Translations under genes and position numbers: made by a program | Notes under the pieces: model-generated | Database searches by the model: none | Told to the model about the DNA's origin: nothing | What the model saw: the letters and a program-made list of their open reading frames with translations, nothing else | Shown here: positions 54,315-63,907 of the stretch, piece after piece | Position numbering within the stretch: position 1 is the stretch's first letter | How the letters are laid out: each line of letters starts with the position of its first letter | From: Thalassovita aquimarina | GTDB lineage: Bacteria; Pseudomonadota; Alphaproteobacteria; Rhodobacterales; Rhodobacteraceae | NCBI RefSeq assembly: GCF_018219815.1 | Contig: NZ_JADMKU010000001.1 | Span: 372,001-436,000 of the forward strand | DNA length: 64,000 nt | Reading direction: 5' to 3'

Positions 54315-54776
54315 TCAGCTCTCTGCCTTCTTTTCCCAGCGACCCGATCCCTCGGACCAGTACTGCGCCGAACAGCCCGCGCCGGTGAGCTGCTTCCACT
54401 GCCCCCGCGCCACCTGCACCGCCTCTTCCTCGGTGCCGTCGAACAAGATGCAGACCCGTTCCATCGCCTGCACCTCTTCCGGCGTTACCTCGGCGCCGTC
54501 GATCGTCATCAGGCAGGCCGGATCGTTGCCCGGCACCTCGCCCACCACGGTCAGCAGCACCGGCTGCAGCGCGTCATGCGGCCCACCCAACAGCCCGTGC
54601 GGCAGGAACCCTTCCTCGGGACCCAGCCATAGCCTCTGATCCAGCCATTCCATCCGGCCGCGATCCTGGCCGCGCACCGCCACCTTCCAGCCGGCGGCAA
54701 GCGACTTGCCCGCCAGCATCGGCAGCGTCACGTCCAGCGGCGTGCGGGTCAGGTGATAGAAAAACGCGGTCCCCAA
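54315..54776 (-). CDS. holC: DNA polymerase III chi subunit
   Basis: 153 residues with TTG as start (54776), preceded by GAGGG in the end of pepA. The N-terminus GTAFFYHLTRTPLDVTLPML and the blocks AAGWKVAVRGQDRGRMEWLDQRLW and RVCILFDGTEEEAVQVARGQWKQL match HolC. The frame is open further upstream but inside pepA. Chi links the clamp loader to single-stranded DNA-binding protein during replication. pepA-holC is a common gene pair; the gap is 4 nt. Confidence 0.9.
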   Translation of the reverse strand: MGTAFFYHLTRTPLDVTLPMLAGKSLAAGWKVAVRGQDRGRMEWLDQRLWLGPEEGFLPHGLLGGPHDALQPVLLTVVGEVPGNDPACLMTIDGAEVTPEEVQAMERVCILFDGTEEEAVQVARGQWKQLTGAGCSAQYWSEGSGRWEKKAES

Positions 54777-54780
54777 CCGA

Positions 54781-56250
54781 TCAGCCCTCGTAGCTGTCGG
54801 CCACCAGCCGGTCCAGCGCCATAACGCCCCAGCCGGTCGCGCCCTTGGGCGCATAGGAGGTGTCGGTTTTCACGCTGGCGACGCCTGCGATATCGAGGTG
54901 GATCCAAGGCATGTCGTCCTTGATGAAGCGCTGCAGGAACTGCGCCGCGGTGATCGACCCGGCAGGCCGGCCGCCGGTATTCTTCATGTCCGCGATGCGC
55001 GATTTCAGCATGTCGTCATAGGCCTGACCCAGCGGCATCTGCCACGCGCCTTCATCCGCGGCCTCGGCGGCCTTCAGGAACGCCTTGCACAGATCGTCGT
55101 CGTTGGAAAACACGCCCGCGTTTTCATGCCCCAACCCGATGATGATCGCGCCGGTCAGGGTCGCCAGGTCGATCACGCCCGACGGGTTGAACCGGTCCTG
55201 CGCGTACCACAGCACGTCGGCCAGCACCAAACGGCCCTCGGCATCGGTGTTGATCACCTCGATCGTGTCGCCCTTCATCGATTTCACCACGTCGCCCGGG
55301 CGGGTGGCGTTGCCCGAGGGCATGTTTTCAACCAGCCCGACCAGACCGACGACATTGGCCTTGGCCTTGCGCAGCGCCAGCGCGCGCATGACACCGGACA
55401 CCACGCCGGCGCCGCCCATGTCCATCGTCATATCTTCCATCCCGGCGGCGGGTTTCAGGCTGATGCCGCCGGTGTCGAACACCACGCCCTTGCCCACCAG
55501 CGCCAGCGGCGGCGTGTCCTTTTCGCCGCCCTGCCATTGCATCACGACGACCTTCGAAGGACTGTCGCTGCCCTGCCCGACCGACAACAGGCTGCCCATG
55601 CCGAGCTTTTCCAGATCCTTCTCTTCCAGCACCTCGACGTTAAGGCCGATATCCGTCATCGCCTGCAGCCGCGCGGCGAATTCGGTGGTGGTCAGGACGT
55701 TGGCCGGTTCATTGATCAGATCGCGGGTGAAGAACACGCCTTCAGCCACCGCCAGAAGCGGTGCGGCGGCTTCGGCCGCCTCCTCCGGCTTGGAACAGGC
55801 GATCACGGTTTCCGCGTTTTCTTCCTTGTCCGCGGTCTTGTGATCAGTGAAGTCGTATCCGCGCAGGGCGATCCCCTGAGCCAGTTGTTCAACCCGCCGC
55901 AGGTTGCCGGCCAGGATCAGCTGATCCTGGCCGCCCTTGACCTTGGCCAACGCCGCACCGGCCTTGCGCGCTTCGGTTTCGGACGGACGCCGCGACAGGC
56001 GCAGCACGTCCAGCGCCTCTGCCTCCATCCCCACCGGGCAGGCGATCGAGGCGACCTCACCATCCTTCATCTTGTCGAACCGTTCGGATCCGACGAACCG
56101 CGCCAGCGCCCCCTTGCTCAGCCGGTTCACCCGCCGCGCGCCGGGGTCGAGCTTGCCTTCGCTATCGACGATGACGGCGACGCGGCCACGCTGGGCGGCA
56201 ATGAGATCGAGATCGGTTGCAACGAAACGAATGGAAATCGGCGCGGTCAT
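54781..56250 (-). CDS. pepA: Leucyl aminopeptidase PepA
   Basis: 489 residues, M17 family. The C-terminal catalytic domain shows LALVGKGVVFDTGGISLKPA (metal-ligand Lys and Asp), MDMGGAGVVSGVMRAL and INTDAEGRLVLADVLWY, the family signature with metal ligands and the catalytic Arg. The N-terminal domain (about 1-160) is the usual variable one. It is a cytoplasmic hexameric exopeptidase with two divalent metals; in E. coli PepA also binds DNA. It precedes holC. Confidence 0.96.
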   Translation of the reverse strand: MTAPISIRFVATDLDLIAAQRGRVAVIVDSEGKLDPGARRVNRLSKGALARFVGSERFDKMKDGEVASIACPVGMEAEALDVLRLSRRPSETEARKAGAALAKVKGGQDQLILAGNLRRVEQLAQGIALRGYDFTDHKTADKEENAETVIACSKPEEAAEAAAPLLAVAEGVFFTRDLINEPANVLTTTEFAARLQAMTDIGLNVEVLEEKDLEKLGMGSLLSVGQGSDSPSKVVVMQWQGGEKDTPPLALVGKGVVFDTGGISLKPAAGMEDMTMDMGGAGVVSGVMRALALRKAKANVVGLVGLVENMPSGNATRPGDVVKSMKGDTIEVINTDAEGRLVLADVLWYAQDRFNPSGVIDLATLTGAIIIGLGHENAGVFSNDDDLCKAFLKAAEAADEGAWQMPLGQAYDDMLKSRIADMKNTGGRPAGSITAAQFLQRFIKDDMPWIHLDIAGVASVKTDTSYAPKGATGWGVMALDRLVADSYEG

Positions 56251-56378
56251 CTGGTGCTCTCCTAATGAATACCCCCCGATACCTAGCGCCCCGCCGCCGA
56301 CATTGCCAGATAGCAGTTTTCCCCCCCGGCGACATCTTGTAACGTCCCGGCAGAAATAAGCTTTGCCTTGGGGGGCCC

Positions 56379-57518
56379 GTGTCCAGATTCGACAGATACA
56401 TGCTGTCGCAGTTGATGGTGCTGTTCGGATTTTTCGCGCTGGTTCTGGTGTCGATCTATTGGATCAACCAGGCGGTGCGGCTGTTCGACCGTCTGATCGG
56501 CGACGGCCAGTCGGCTTTCGTGTTTCTCGAATTCACCGCGCTGACCCTGCCCAACGTGATCCGGCTGGTGCTGCCGATGTCGGTGTTCGCCGGTTCGGTC
56601 TATGTCACCAATCGATTGTCGAGCGAATCCGAACTGGTGGTGATGCAGGCCACCGGGTTCAGCCCGTGGCGGCTGGCCCGACCGGTGATGTATTACGGGC
56701 TGATCGTCGGGGTGATGATGTCGGTGCTGACCCATGTCCTGGTGCCGATCAGCCTGGGCCAGATGAAGCTGCGCGAAGCCGAGATTTCGCGCAATATCAC
56801 CGCAAGGCTGCTGACCGAGGGCACCTTCCTGCACCCGACCGACGGCGTTACCTTCTATATCCGTGACATCACTCTCGACGGCACGCTGAAAGGCGTGTTC
56901 CTGTCGGATCGCAGAAGCACGGAGAGGGCGATGACCTACAGCGCCAGCCGCGCCTATCTGGTTAATGACGACGGCGAGGTGAAACTGGTCATGGTGGATG
57001 GGCTGGCGCAAAGCTACCTGCGTGAGGGCAACCGGCTATTTACTACGCATTTCACTGATTTTTCATATGATATCAGCGAATTGATTGGCGCTCCTGACCT
57101 TCATGTGCGGCAGATCAGGCACAGCCCCACTTGGGAACTGGCACGCGAACCGGCCGCCATCGCGGCGGAAACCGGCGAAAGCGTCGGCCGCGCCATCGAA
57201 GAGCTGCATTACCGTGTGAATCAGGCATTCCTGTGCGTGGTTGCCGCCTTGATCGGATTTTCCACCCTTCTTGTCGGCGGTTTTTCTCGCTTCGGCGTCT
57301 GGCGGCAGATCGTGGCAGCGCTGGTGCTGCTGGTGATCGTGAAGCTGGTCGAAGGGCTGGTGACCGACGCCGTGCGCGCCGATGTCGATCTGTGGCCGCT
57401 GGTCTACGCCCCCTCGATCGTGGGCGCCGCGATGTCGGCGACGCTGCTGCACTGGGCCGCACGGCCGCGACGACGGCGGCGGGCCGCAACGATGGGCACG
57501 ACGGAGGCGGCGGCATGA
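56379..57518 (+). CDS. lptF: LPS export ABC transporter permease LptF
   Basis: 379 residues, GTG start (MSRFDRYMLSQLMVLFGFFA). Six membrane segments in two groups of three flank a periplasmic beta-jellyroll (about 125-280), the YjgP/YjgQ layout. Conserved ALTLPNVIRLVLPMSVFAGSVYVTNRLSSESELVVMQATGFS holds the coupling helix. LptF with LptG and LptB (not in this window) extracts LPS from the inner membrane. The stop overlaps lptG as ATGA. Confidence 0.95.
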   Translation: MSRFDRYMLSQLMVLFGFFALVLVSIYWINQAVRLFDRLIGDGQSAFVFLEFTALTLPNVIRLVLPMSVFAGSVYVTNRLSSESELVVMQATGFSPWRLARPVMYYGLIVGVMMSVLTHVLVPISLGQMKLREAEISRNITARLLTEGTFLHPTDGVTFYIRDITLDGTLKGVFLSDRRSTERAMTYSASRAYLVNDDGEVKLVMVDGLAQSYLREGNRLFTTHFTDFSYDISELIGAPDLHVRQIRHSPTWELAREPAAIAAETGESVGRAIEELHYRVNQAFLCVVAALIGFSTLLVGGFSRFGVWRQIVAALVLLVIVKLVEGLVTDAVRADVDLWPLVYAPSIVGAAMSATLLHWAARPRRRRRAATMGTTEAAA

Positions 57519-58612
57519 AACTCGACCTCTATTTCGCCCGCAAGTTCTTCACCATCTTCGCCGGGATCACCGGGGTGTTCTTCCTACTGATGCTGCTAAT
57601 CGATTTCGTCGAACAGATCAGCCGCTTTTCCGCCGAGGGCATCCCGCTGACCGACATTTTCGAACTGACGCTGCTGAACACGCCCGAGGGGCTCTATAAC
57701 ATCCTGCCGCTGGTGATGATCCTGGCTACGATCACACTGTTTCTGGGGCTGGCGCGGTCGTCGGAACTGGTTGTCGTGCGCGCCTCGGGGCGTTCGGCAC
57801 TGCGCAGTCTGGCGTCGCCTCTGATCGTGGCGGCGATCATCGGGTCGCTCACGGTCGCGATGTTCAATCCGATCGTCGCGGCGACTTCGAAACGCTATCA
57901 CGAATTGTTCGAGGCCTATAAAAGCGGATCCTCCAACGTGTTTTCGATCAGTGCCGAAGGGCTGTGGCTGCGCCAGGGCAGCGAGAAAGGCCAGACCGTT
58001 ATCCGCGCCGCGCGCGCCAATCCCGACGGCACTACCTTCTACGACGTCACCTTCCTCAGCTATGCCACCGACGGCGGTCCGCTGCGCCGCATACAAGCCG
58101 ACAGGGCGGTTCTGGAAAAGGGACAGTGGTCGTTGACCCGCGCCAAGATCTGGCCGCTCGATCCCGACAAGAATCCCGAAGGCGCGGCGGAATTTCGTGA
58201 AGAACTGATCCTGCCCTCGTCCCTGACGCAGGAACGGATCCGCGATAGTTTCGGCCTGCCCAGTTCGATTTCGATCTGGAACCTGCCAAGCTATATCGTG
58301 CAGCTGGAAGAAGCCGGGTTTTCCGCCCGCCGCCACGCCGTATGGCTGCAGATGGAACTGGCCCGGCCGCTGTTCCTGATGGCAATGGTGCTGATCGCAT
58401 CGGCCTTCACCATGCGCCACACGCGCTTTGGCCGCACTGGCATCGCGGTCCTGACGTCGATCATGCTGGGTTTCAGCCTGTATTACATCAGAAACTTTGC
58501 ACAAATTCTTGGCGAAAATGGACAAATCCCGATTATGCTTGCCGCTTGGGCGCCCCCGGTCGCCTCGGTCCTGCTTGCGCTCGGGCTGCTTTTGCATATG
58601 GAGGACGGATGA
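57515..58612 (+). CDS. lptG: LPS export ABC transporter permease LptG
   Basis: 365 residues from the ATG at 57515 (MKLDLYFARKFFTIFAGITG); the frame continues upstream, but only as a shadow of lptF. Same membrane plan as LptF: three segments, periplasmic domain (about 130-270), three segments. The loop ELTLLNTPEGLYNILPLVMILATITLFLGLARSSELVVVRASGRS is the family block. It overlaps both lptF and lptD by 4 nt, coupling the whole export system. Confidence 0.95.
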   Translation: MKLDLYFARKFFTIFAGITGVFFLLMLLIDFVEQISRFSAEGIPLTDIFELTLLNTPEGLYNILPLVMILATITLFLGLARSSELVVVRASGRSALRSLASPLIVAAIIGSLTVAMFNPIVAATSKRYHELFEAYKSGSSNVFSISAEGLWLRQGSEKGQTVIRAARANPDGTTFYDVTFLSYATDGGPLRRIQADRAVLEKGQWSLTRAKIWPLDPDKNPEGAAEFREELILPSSLTQERIRDSFGLPSSISIWNLPSYIVQLEEAGFSARRHAVWLQMELARPLFLMAMVLIASAFTMRHTRFGRTGIAVLTSIMLGFSLYYIRNFAQILGENGQIPIMLAAWAPPVASVLLALGLLLHMEDG

Positions 58613-60774
58613 TGAAACACCGTCTTCTTCCGCTTGTCCTCGCCGCGCTTCTGGCCCCGGCCCACAGCTTGCCCGTTCAGGCGCAGGACAGCGCGCCGGG
58701 CGAACAGCAAAAGACCAAGGACGCGGTGCTGATCGCGGACAACCTGCAGGTCGTGGGCCGCAACCGGCTGATCGCCGAAGGCCATGTCGAAGCCTTCTAC
58801 GACGGCAAGCGGCTGAACGCGGCACGGATCGTTTATGACCGCAAGGAAGACAAGCTGACCATCGAAGGCCCGATCACCCTGTCGGATGGTGCCGACGTCG
58901 TGATCCTGGCCGATTCCGGCGAATTGGACCGCGGGCTGGAAAACGGGTTGCTGCGCGGCGCGCGGATGATCATGAACCAGCAGCTGCAACTGGCCGCCGT
59001 GCAGATCAGCCGCGTCGGAGGGCGCTATTCACAGCTTTACAAGGTTGCCGCGAGTTCCTGTCGGGTCTGCGACAGCGATACGCCGCCGCTGTGGCAGATC
59101 CGGGCCCGCAAGACCACGCACGACCAGGAAACGCACCAGCTCTACTTTGAAAACGCACAATTGCGGATCATGGACGTGCCGGTCTTCTGGCTGCCCCGGC
59201 TGCGTCTGCCCGATCCGACGGTGAAACGGGCCACCGGATTCCTGATCCCGTCGCTGAAGCAGAATACCCAATTGGGTCTGGGGCTGAAGATGCCCTACTT
59301 CATCAGGATGGGCGACTCGCGCGACCTGACGCTGACGCCCTACCTGTCGTCCAAGACACGCACGCTGGAACTGCGTTACCGGCAGGCCTTCCGCAACGGG
59401 CGGATCGAATTCAACGGCGCGCTTTCGAGCGATTCCATCCGGTCGGGCAATCGCGGCTACCTGTTCGGCGAAGGCCTGTTCGACCTGCGCAACGATTACC
59501 AGCTCAGCTTCAATATCGAAGCAGTGAGCGACCGCGCCTATCTTGTCGAATACGACTATTCCGACAAGGACCGGCTGGAAAGCGAAGCGGCGCTGACCCG
59601 GGTCAGGCGCGACGAATACACCCGCGCGGCGTTGACGTCGTACCAGACCCTGCGCGAGGGCGAGGACAATTCGACCCTGCCCACGATCATTGGCACGGTG
59701 GAATACGAAAAACGTTTCTTTCCGAAGCTTCTGGGTGGCGAAGCTCGACTATCCCTCGGGGCGCATTCGCATTACCGGTATTCCGATCTGGATATCGACG
59801 GACGCGATATCAGCCGCGCCGATGCCGAACTCAGCTGGCGCAACAGCTGGACCCTGCCGGCCGGTATTCGCGCTGAATATCATGCCGGGCTGGCGGTCGA
59901 CGGGTTCGTGGCCTCGCAAGACAGCACCGCCACCGACCAGGACACGGTGGTGACGCCGCAAACCAGCCTGACCCTGCGCTGGCCGTGGATAAAAACCGCC
60001 CGAAACGGCGCCATCCACGTGATCGAACCGGTGGCGATGATCGGCTGGTCCGGCGGGTCGAACGCCAACGTGCCGAACGATGAAAGCACCCGCGTCGAAT
60101 TCGACGAAGGCAACCTGTTGTCGCTGTTGCGCTTCCCCTCCTATGACCGGCGCGAACGGGGCAGCCAAGCGGCGCTTGGGCTGTTCTGGACCCGGCTGGG
60201 CCCGCGCGGCGGCGGGTCGACGCTGGCCGTCGGGCAGGTCTATCGCGAAGTCAGCGACGCGAATTTCAGCATCAGTTCGGGCCTGACCGGCACCACCTCC
60301 GACCTTTTGGTCGCGGGTCAGGTCAAGACGGCGAATGGCCTCTCGCTCAGCGCGCGCACATTGCTGAGCGAACAGGGATTTGACGTTTCCAAGGCCGAAG
60401 CGCGCGCGGCCTGGCTATTGCCGCGCGGCGGCTTTGGGGCGTCCTATGTCTGGTTGGGCGCAGATGCCGACGAGAACCGCACATCGACCGTTTCGGAATG
60501 GCTTCTGGACGGCTATTACCGGTTCTCGCGGCATTGGTCGGGAACCGCCGATTGGCGCTATGACATCGTGTCGGACAGCACCGCCGAGGCGAGTCTCGGA
60601 CTGATCTACCGGAACGAATGCGTGCAGGTAAATCTTTCCCTCTCGCGCCGCTTTACCTCTTCCACTATCGTCGAACCGTCGACCTCTTTGGGCTTTACTG
60701 TCAGGCTTACCGGGTTTAGCGCTGGCAGCGTTGATAAAAGTTATACCCGCAGTTGCAGGAACAAGGGACTATGA
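58609..60774 (+). CDS. lptD: LPS-assembly protein LptD
   Basis: 721 residues from the ATG at 58609 (a second ATG follows directly). Signal peptide MMKHRLLPLVLAALLAPAHS, then the N-terminal OstA/LptA-like jellyroll (about 35-150: VLIADNLQVVGRNRLIAEGHVEAFYDGKRL), a conserved ASSCRVCDSDTPPLWQIRA with a Cys pair, RATGFLIPSLKQNTQLGLGLKMPYFIRMG, and the outer-membrane beta-barrel to the end. It inserts LPS into the outer leaflet together with LptE. It starts inside the lptG stop and ends in the surA start. Confidence 0.94.
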   Translation: MMKHRLLPLVLAALLAPAHSLPVQAQDSAPGEQQKTKDAVLIADNLQVVGRNRLIAEGHVEAFYDGKRLNAARIVYDRKEDKLTIEGPITLSDGADVVILADSGELDRGLENGLLRGARMIMNQQLQLAAVQISRVGGRYSQLYKVAASSCRVCDSDTPPLWQIRARKTTHDQETHQLYFENAQLRIMDVPVFWLPRLRLPDPTVKRATGFLIPSLKQNTQLGLGLKMPYFIRMGDSRDLTLTPYLSSKTRTLELRYRQAFRNGRIEFNGALSSDSIRSGNRGYLFGEGLFDLRNDYQLSFNIEAVSDRAYLVEYDYSDKDRLESEAALTRVRRDEYTRAALTSYQTLREGEDNSTLPTIIGTVEYEKRFFPKLLGGEARLSLGAHSHYRYSDLDIDGRDISRADAELSWRNSWTLPAGIRAEYHAGLAVDGFVASQDSTATDQDTVVTPQTSLTLRWPWIKTARNGAIHVIEPVAMIGWSGGSNANVPNDESTRVEFDEGNLLSLLRFPSYDRRERGSQAALGLFWTRLGPRGGGSTLAVGQVYREVSDANFSISSGLTGTTSDLLVAGQVKTANGLSLSARTLLSEQGFDVSKAEARAAWLLPRGGFGASYVWLGADADENRTSTVSEWLLDGYYRFSRHWSGTADWRYDIVSDSTAEASLGLIYRNECVQVNLSLSRRFTSSTIVEPSTSLGFTVRLTGFSAGSVDKSYTRSCRNKGL

Positions 60775-61997
60775 AACAGACCATGCGCCAGATCCTATTC
60801 GCCGCCGCTGCTGTCGGAACCATCCTGACGGCCCCTGTGTCGGCGCTGGCCCAAGGGCTTTTCGATTCGGTGATCAAGGTCAATGACCGGGTCATCACGC
60901 AATATGAAATCGACCAACGCGAATTGCTGCTGGGGGTTCTGAACGTGCCCGGCAACCACGCCAAGCTGGCGCGTGAACAACTGATCGAAGATCGGCTGAA
61001 ACTTGAAGCCTCGGACGCGGTCGGGCTGCGGATCGCACAGGAAGGGATCGACAAGGGAGTGGCGGAATTCGCTTCCCGCGGCAACCTCAAGCCCGAACAG
61101 CTGTACCAGTTGCTGGCCCAGGAAGGCATCGACAAACAGAGCTTCCATGATTTCATCCTGTCCGGCACCAGCTGGCGCGAACTGATCCGCGCGAAATACA
61201 ATAGCCGCGTTTCGGTGTCGGAAACCGATATCGACAAGGCGATGAACGCCATTTCCGGCGGTGGTTCCGTGCAGGTGCTGCTGTCGGAAATCATCATTCC
61301 GATCCCGCAAGGCCGCGAGGCGGACGTGCAGGCGCTGGCCGAGGAGATCAGCCAGATCGAAAGCTATGACGCGTTTTCCGATGCCGCGCGCAAGTATTCC
61401 GCCGCGAACAGCCGCAATGTCGGCGGGCGGCTGGGATGGATGCCGATCACCAACCTGCCGCCCGCGCTGCGCCCGCTCCTTCTGGACCTGGCACCGGGGG
61501 AAGCCACCGCACCCTTGCCGTTTCAGGGCGCAGTGGCGGTGTTCCAGATGCGCGGCATCCAGGAATCCGCCTTCAGGTCGCCGGAAATCGCCGCGGTCGA
61601 ATATGCCGCCTATTACATGCCAGGCGGCCGCAGCGCCGAAACCCTGGCGCGGGCCGAAAAGCTGCGCGGCGAAATCGACAGATGCGACGATCTTTACGCC
61701 GTCAACAAGGGCCAGCCCGACGAATTGCTTGACCGGGTCAGCGCCACGCCGGCAGACCTGCCGCGCGACATCGCACTGGAACTGTCCAAGCTCGACAAAG
61801 GCGAGGTATCGACCAACCTGACCCGAGCCGACGGGCAGCAATTGGTTTTCCTGATGCTGTGCGGCCGCACCCCGGCCAGCGCCGGGGACACTTCGCGCGA
61901 AGACATCGCCAACCAGCTGCGCAGCCGGCAACTGGAAGCCTTCGCCGACGGCTATCTCGAGGAACTGCGCTCCGAAGCCCGGATCACCACTCGATGA
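60771..61997 (+). CDS. surA: SurA-type periplasmic chaperone / peptidyl-prolyl isomerase
   Basis: 408 residues from the ATG at 60771, which overlaps the lptD stop and has AAGGG upstream. Signal peptide MKQTMRQILFAAAAVGTILT, the SurA N-terminal chaperone region (SVIKVNDRVITQYEIDQREL and on), and one parvulin domain (about 165-270: SEIIIPIPQGREADVQALAE ... GGRLGWMPITNLPPALRPLLLDL). E. coli SurA has two parvulin domains, so this is the shorter form. It guides outer-membrane proteins, including LptD, to the Bam complex. Confidence 0.9.
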   Translation: MKQTMRQILFAAAAVGTILTAPVSALAQGLFDSVIKVNDRVITQYEIDQRELLLGVLNVPGNHAKLAREQLIEDRLKLEASDAVGLRIAQEGIDKGVAEFASRGNLKPEQLYQLLAQEGIDKQSFHDFILSGTSWRELIRAKYNSRVSVSETDIDKAMNAISGGGSVQVLLSEIIIPIPQGREADVQALAEEISQIESYDAFSDAARKYSAANSRNVGGRLGWMPITNLPPALRPLLLDLAPGEATAPLPFQGAVAVFQMRGIQESAFRSPEIAAVEYAAYYMPGGRSAETLARAEKLRGEIDRCDDLYAVNKGQPDELLDRVSATPADLPRDIALELSKLDKGEVSTNLTRADGQQLVFLMLCGRTPASAGDTSREDIANQLRSRQLEAFADGYLEELRSEARITTR

Positions 61998-62968
61998 CCG
62001 CCCCGATCGCGCTCAGCTGCGGCGAACCGGCCGGGGTCGGTCCTGAAATCGCGACCACCGCCTGGCGACATCTGGGCGACAGCCTGCCGTTTTTCTTCAT
62101 CGGCGACCCGCGCCACCTGCCCGACGGCACCCCGGTGGTGGAAATCACCGCACCGTCAGAGGCGGTCGCGGCATGCCGCGACGGGTTGCCGGTGCTACGC
62201 CATGACTTCCCCGCCCCGGCCCGCGCGGGGCAGCCCGATCCGGCAAACGCGCAAGGCGTGATCGACGTGATCGCCCGCGGCGTGGATTTGGTGCAAAGCG
62301 GTGCGGCGGCGGCGCTGTGCACCCTGCCGATCCACAAGAAGGCGCTGAAGGACGGGGCGAATTTCGCCTATCCCGGCCATACCGAATACCTGGCGGCACT
62401 GGCCAGTGTTGAGCGGGTGGTGATGATGCTGGCCTGCGACGCATTGCGGGTGGTGCCCACAACGATCCATATCGCGATCTCGGAGGTGCCGAAGCAGCTG
62501 ACCGCCGACCTGCTGGCCGACACGATCCGCATCACCGACAGCGCCCTGCGCCGCGATTTCGGGATTGCCGCCCCACGCCTTGCCGTGGCCGGGCTGAACC
62601 CGCACGCGGGCGAAGGCGGCGCGATGGGGCGCAAGGAAATCGACCTGATCATTCCGGTTCTGGACCGGCTCAGATCCGAAGGCCTGTCGCTGGACGGGCC
62701 GAAATCGGCCGATACGATGTTCCACCCGGCGGCGCGGGCGCAATACGACGCGGCGATCTGCATGTATCACGATCAGGCACTGATCCCGATCAAGACGATC
62801 GATTTCGCCAGCGGCGTCAATGTCACGCTAGGCCTGCCGTTCATCCGCACCTCGCCCGATCACGGCACCGCCTTCGATATCGCCGGCAAGGGGCTTGCCG
62901 ATCCGACATCGACCATCGAAGCGCTGAAAATGGCCGCGGGCATGGTCGCGAACAGGGCGGCATCATGA
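61994..62968 (+). CDS. pdxA: 4-hydroxythreonine-4-phosphate dehydrogenase PdxA
   Basis: 324 residues from the ATG overlapping the surA stop. [14 protein letters not shown] at the start, metal-ligand histidines in [11 protein letters not shown] and [11 protein letters not shown], a third in [10 protein letters not shown] or LNPHAGEGG, and the end [21 protein letters not shown] are all family signatures. It oxidises 4-phosphooxy-threonine in the DXP-dependent vitamin B6 pathway. The surA-pdxA-rsmA order is the same as in E. coli. It overlaps rsmA by 4 nt. Confidence 0.96.
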   Translation: MTAPIALSCGEPAGVGPEIATTAWRHLGDSLPFFFIGDPRHLPDGTPVVEITAPSEAVAACRDGLPVLRHDFPAPARAGQPDPANAQGVIDVIARGVDLVQSGAAAALCTLPIHKKALKDGANFAYPGHTEYLAALASVERVVMMLACDALRVVPTTIHIAISEVPKQLTADLLADTIRITDSALRRDFGIAAPRLAVAGLNPHAGEGGAMGRKEIDLIIPVLDRLRSEGLSLDGPKSADTMFHPAARAQYDAAICMYHDQALIPIKTIDFASGVNVTLGLPFIRTSPDHGTAFDIAGKGLADPTSTIEALKMAAGMVANRAAS

Positions 62969-63807
62969 GCGGAATCGACAATCTTCCCTCGCTACGCGAG
63001 GTGATCGACAGCCACGGCATCGCGGCGAAGAAATCGCTCGGCCAGAACTTCCTGCTCGACCTGAACCTGACCGCGAAAATCGCGCGGCTTGCGGGCGACC
63101 TGAGCGAATGCGACGTTCTGGAAATCGGCCCCGGCCCCGGCGGGCTGACCCGCGGATTGCTGGCCGAGGGCGCGCGCAAGGTTCTGGCGATCGAAAAGGA
63201 CAGCCGCTGCATGCCGGCGCTGGCGGAAATCGCCGAGGCCTATCCGGGCCGGTTACAGGTGATCAATGGCGACGCGCTGGATGTCGACCCGCTGGAGCAC
63301 CTGACACCGCCAATCCGCATCGCCGCCAACCTGCCTTATAACGTAGGCACCGAATTGCTGGTGCGCTGGCTGACACCGAAGGAGTGGCCGCCATTCTGGA
63401 CCTCGCTGACGCTGATGTTCCAGAAGGAAGTGGCCGAACGTATCGTGGCGCAACCGGGATCGAAGGCCTATGGCCGGCTGGCGATCCTGGCGCAATGGCG
63501 GACCGACGCGCGGATCGTGCTGCACCTGCCGCCCGAGGCCTTCAATCCGCCGCCCAAGGTGCATTCGGCGGTGGTCAACCTGACCGCCCTGCCCGAACCG
63601 CGGTATCCCGCCGATCCGAAGAAATTGGAACAGGTGGTGGCGCGCGCCTTCAACCAGCGTCGCAAGATGCTGCGCGCGGCGCTGAAGGGCATGGCACCGG
63701 ATATCGAGGACCGGCTGATCGCATCGGGCATCAAGCCCACCGACCGGGCCGAAACCGTGGGGCTGGAACAGTTCTGCGCATTGGCACGGAACCTGTCGGA
63801 AAGCTGA
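62965..63807 (+). CDS. rsmA: 16S rRNA dimethyladenosine transferase RsmA (KsgA)
   Basis: 280 residues. [13 protein letters not shown] at the N-terminus, motif [31 protein letters not shown], and the adenine-N6-methyltransferase motif [14 protein letters not shown], then the C-terminal helical domain with [19 protein letters not shown]. It dimethylates two adjacent adenines near the 3' end of 16S rRNA during small-subunit maturation. It is the last gene of the lptF-rsmA block and is followed by a terminator. Confidence 0.97.
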   Translation: MSGIDNLPSLREVIDSHGIAAKKSLGQNFLLDLNLTAKIARLAGDLSECDVLEIGPGPGGLTRGLLAEGARKVLAIEKDSRCMPALAEIAEAYPGRLQVINGDALDVDPLEHLTPPIRIAANLPYNVGTELLVRWLTPKEWPPFWTSLTLMFQKEVAERIVAQPGSKAYGRLAILAQWRTDARIVLHLPPEAFNPPPKVHSAVVNLTALPEPRYPADPKKLEQVVARAFNQRRKMLRAALKGMAPDIEDRLIASGIKPTDRAETVGLEQFCALARNLSES

Positions 63808-63862
63808 GCGCCAGCCGCGCATTTATATTCCTGCTGAACGGTTGGGGGCGTGCCCCGCGCAA

Positions 63863-63890
63863 GAAACAGGCCCCTCGCGGGGCCTGTTTC
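63863..63890. terminator. Bidirectional rho-independent terminator after rsmA
   Basis: GAAACAGGCCCC (63863-63874) pairs perfectly with GGGGCCTGTTTC (63879-63890) around a TCGC loop. It serves rsmA and the convergent gene at the right edge. Confidence 0.88.
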
Positions 63891-63907
63891 ACATCCTGTG
63901 ACACGGA

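Noticed and set aside
60795-61931. 378-codon minus-strand frame opposite surA
   Set aside because: Antisense shadow; surA has signal peptide, parvulin domain and coupled start.
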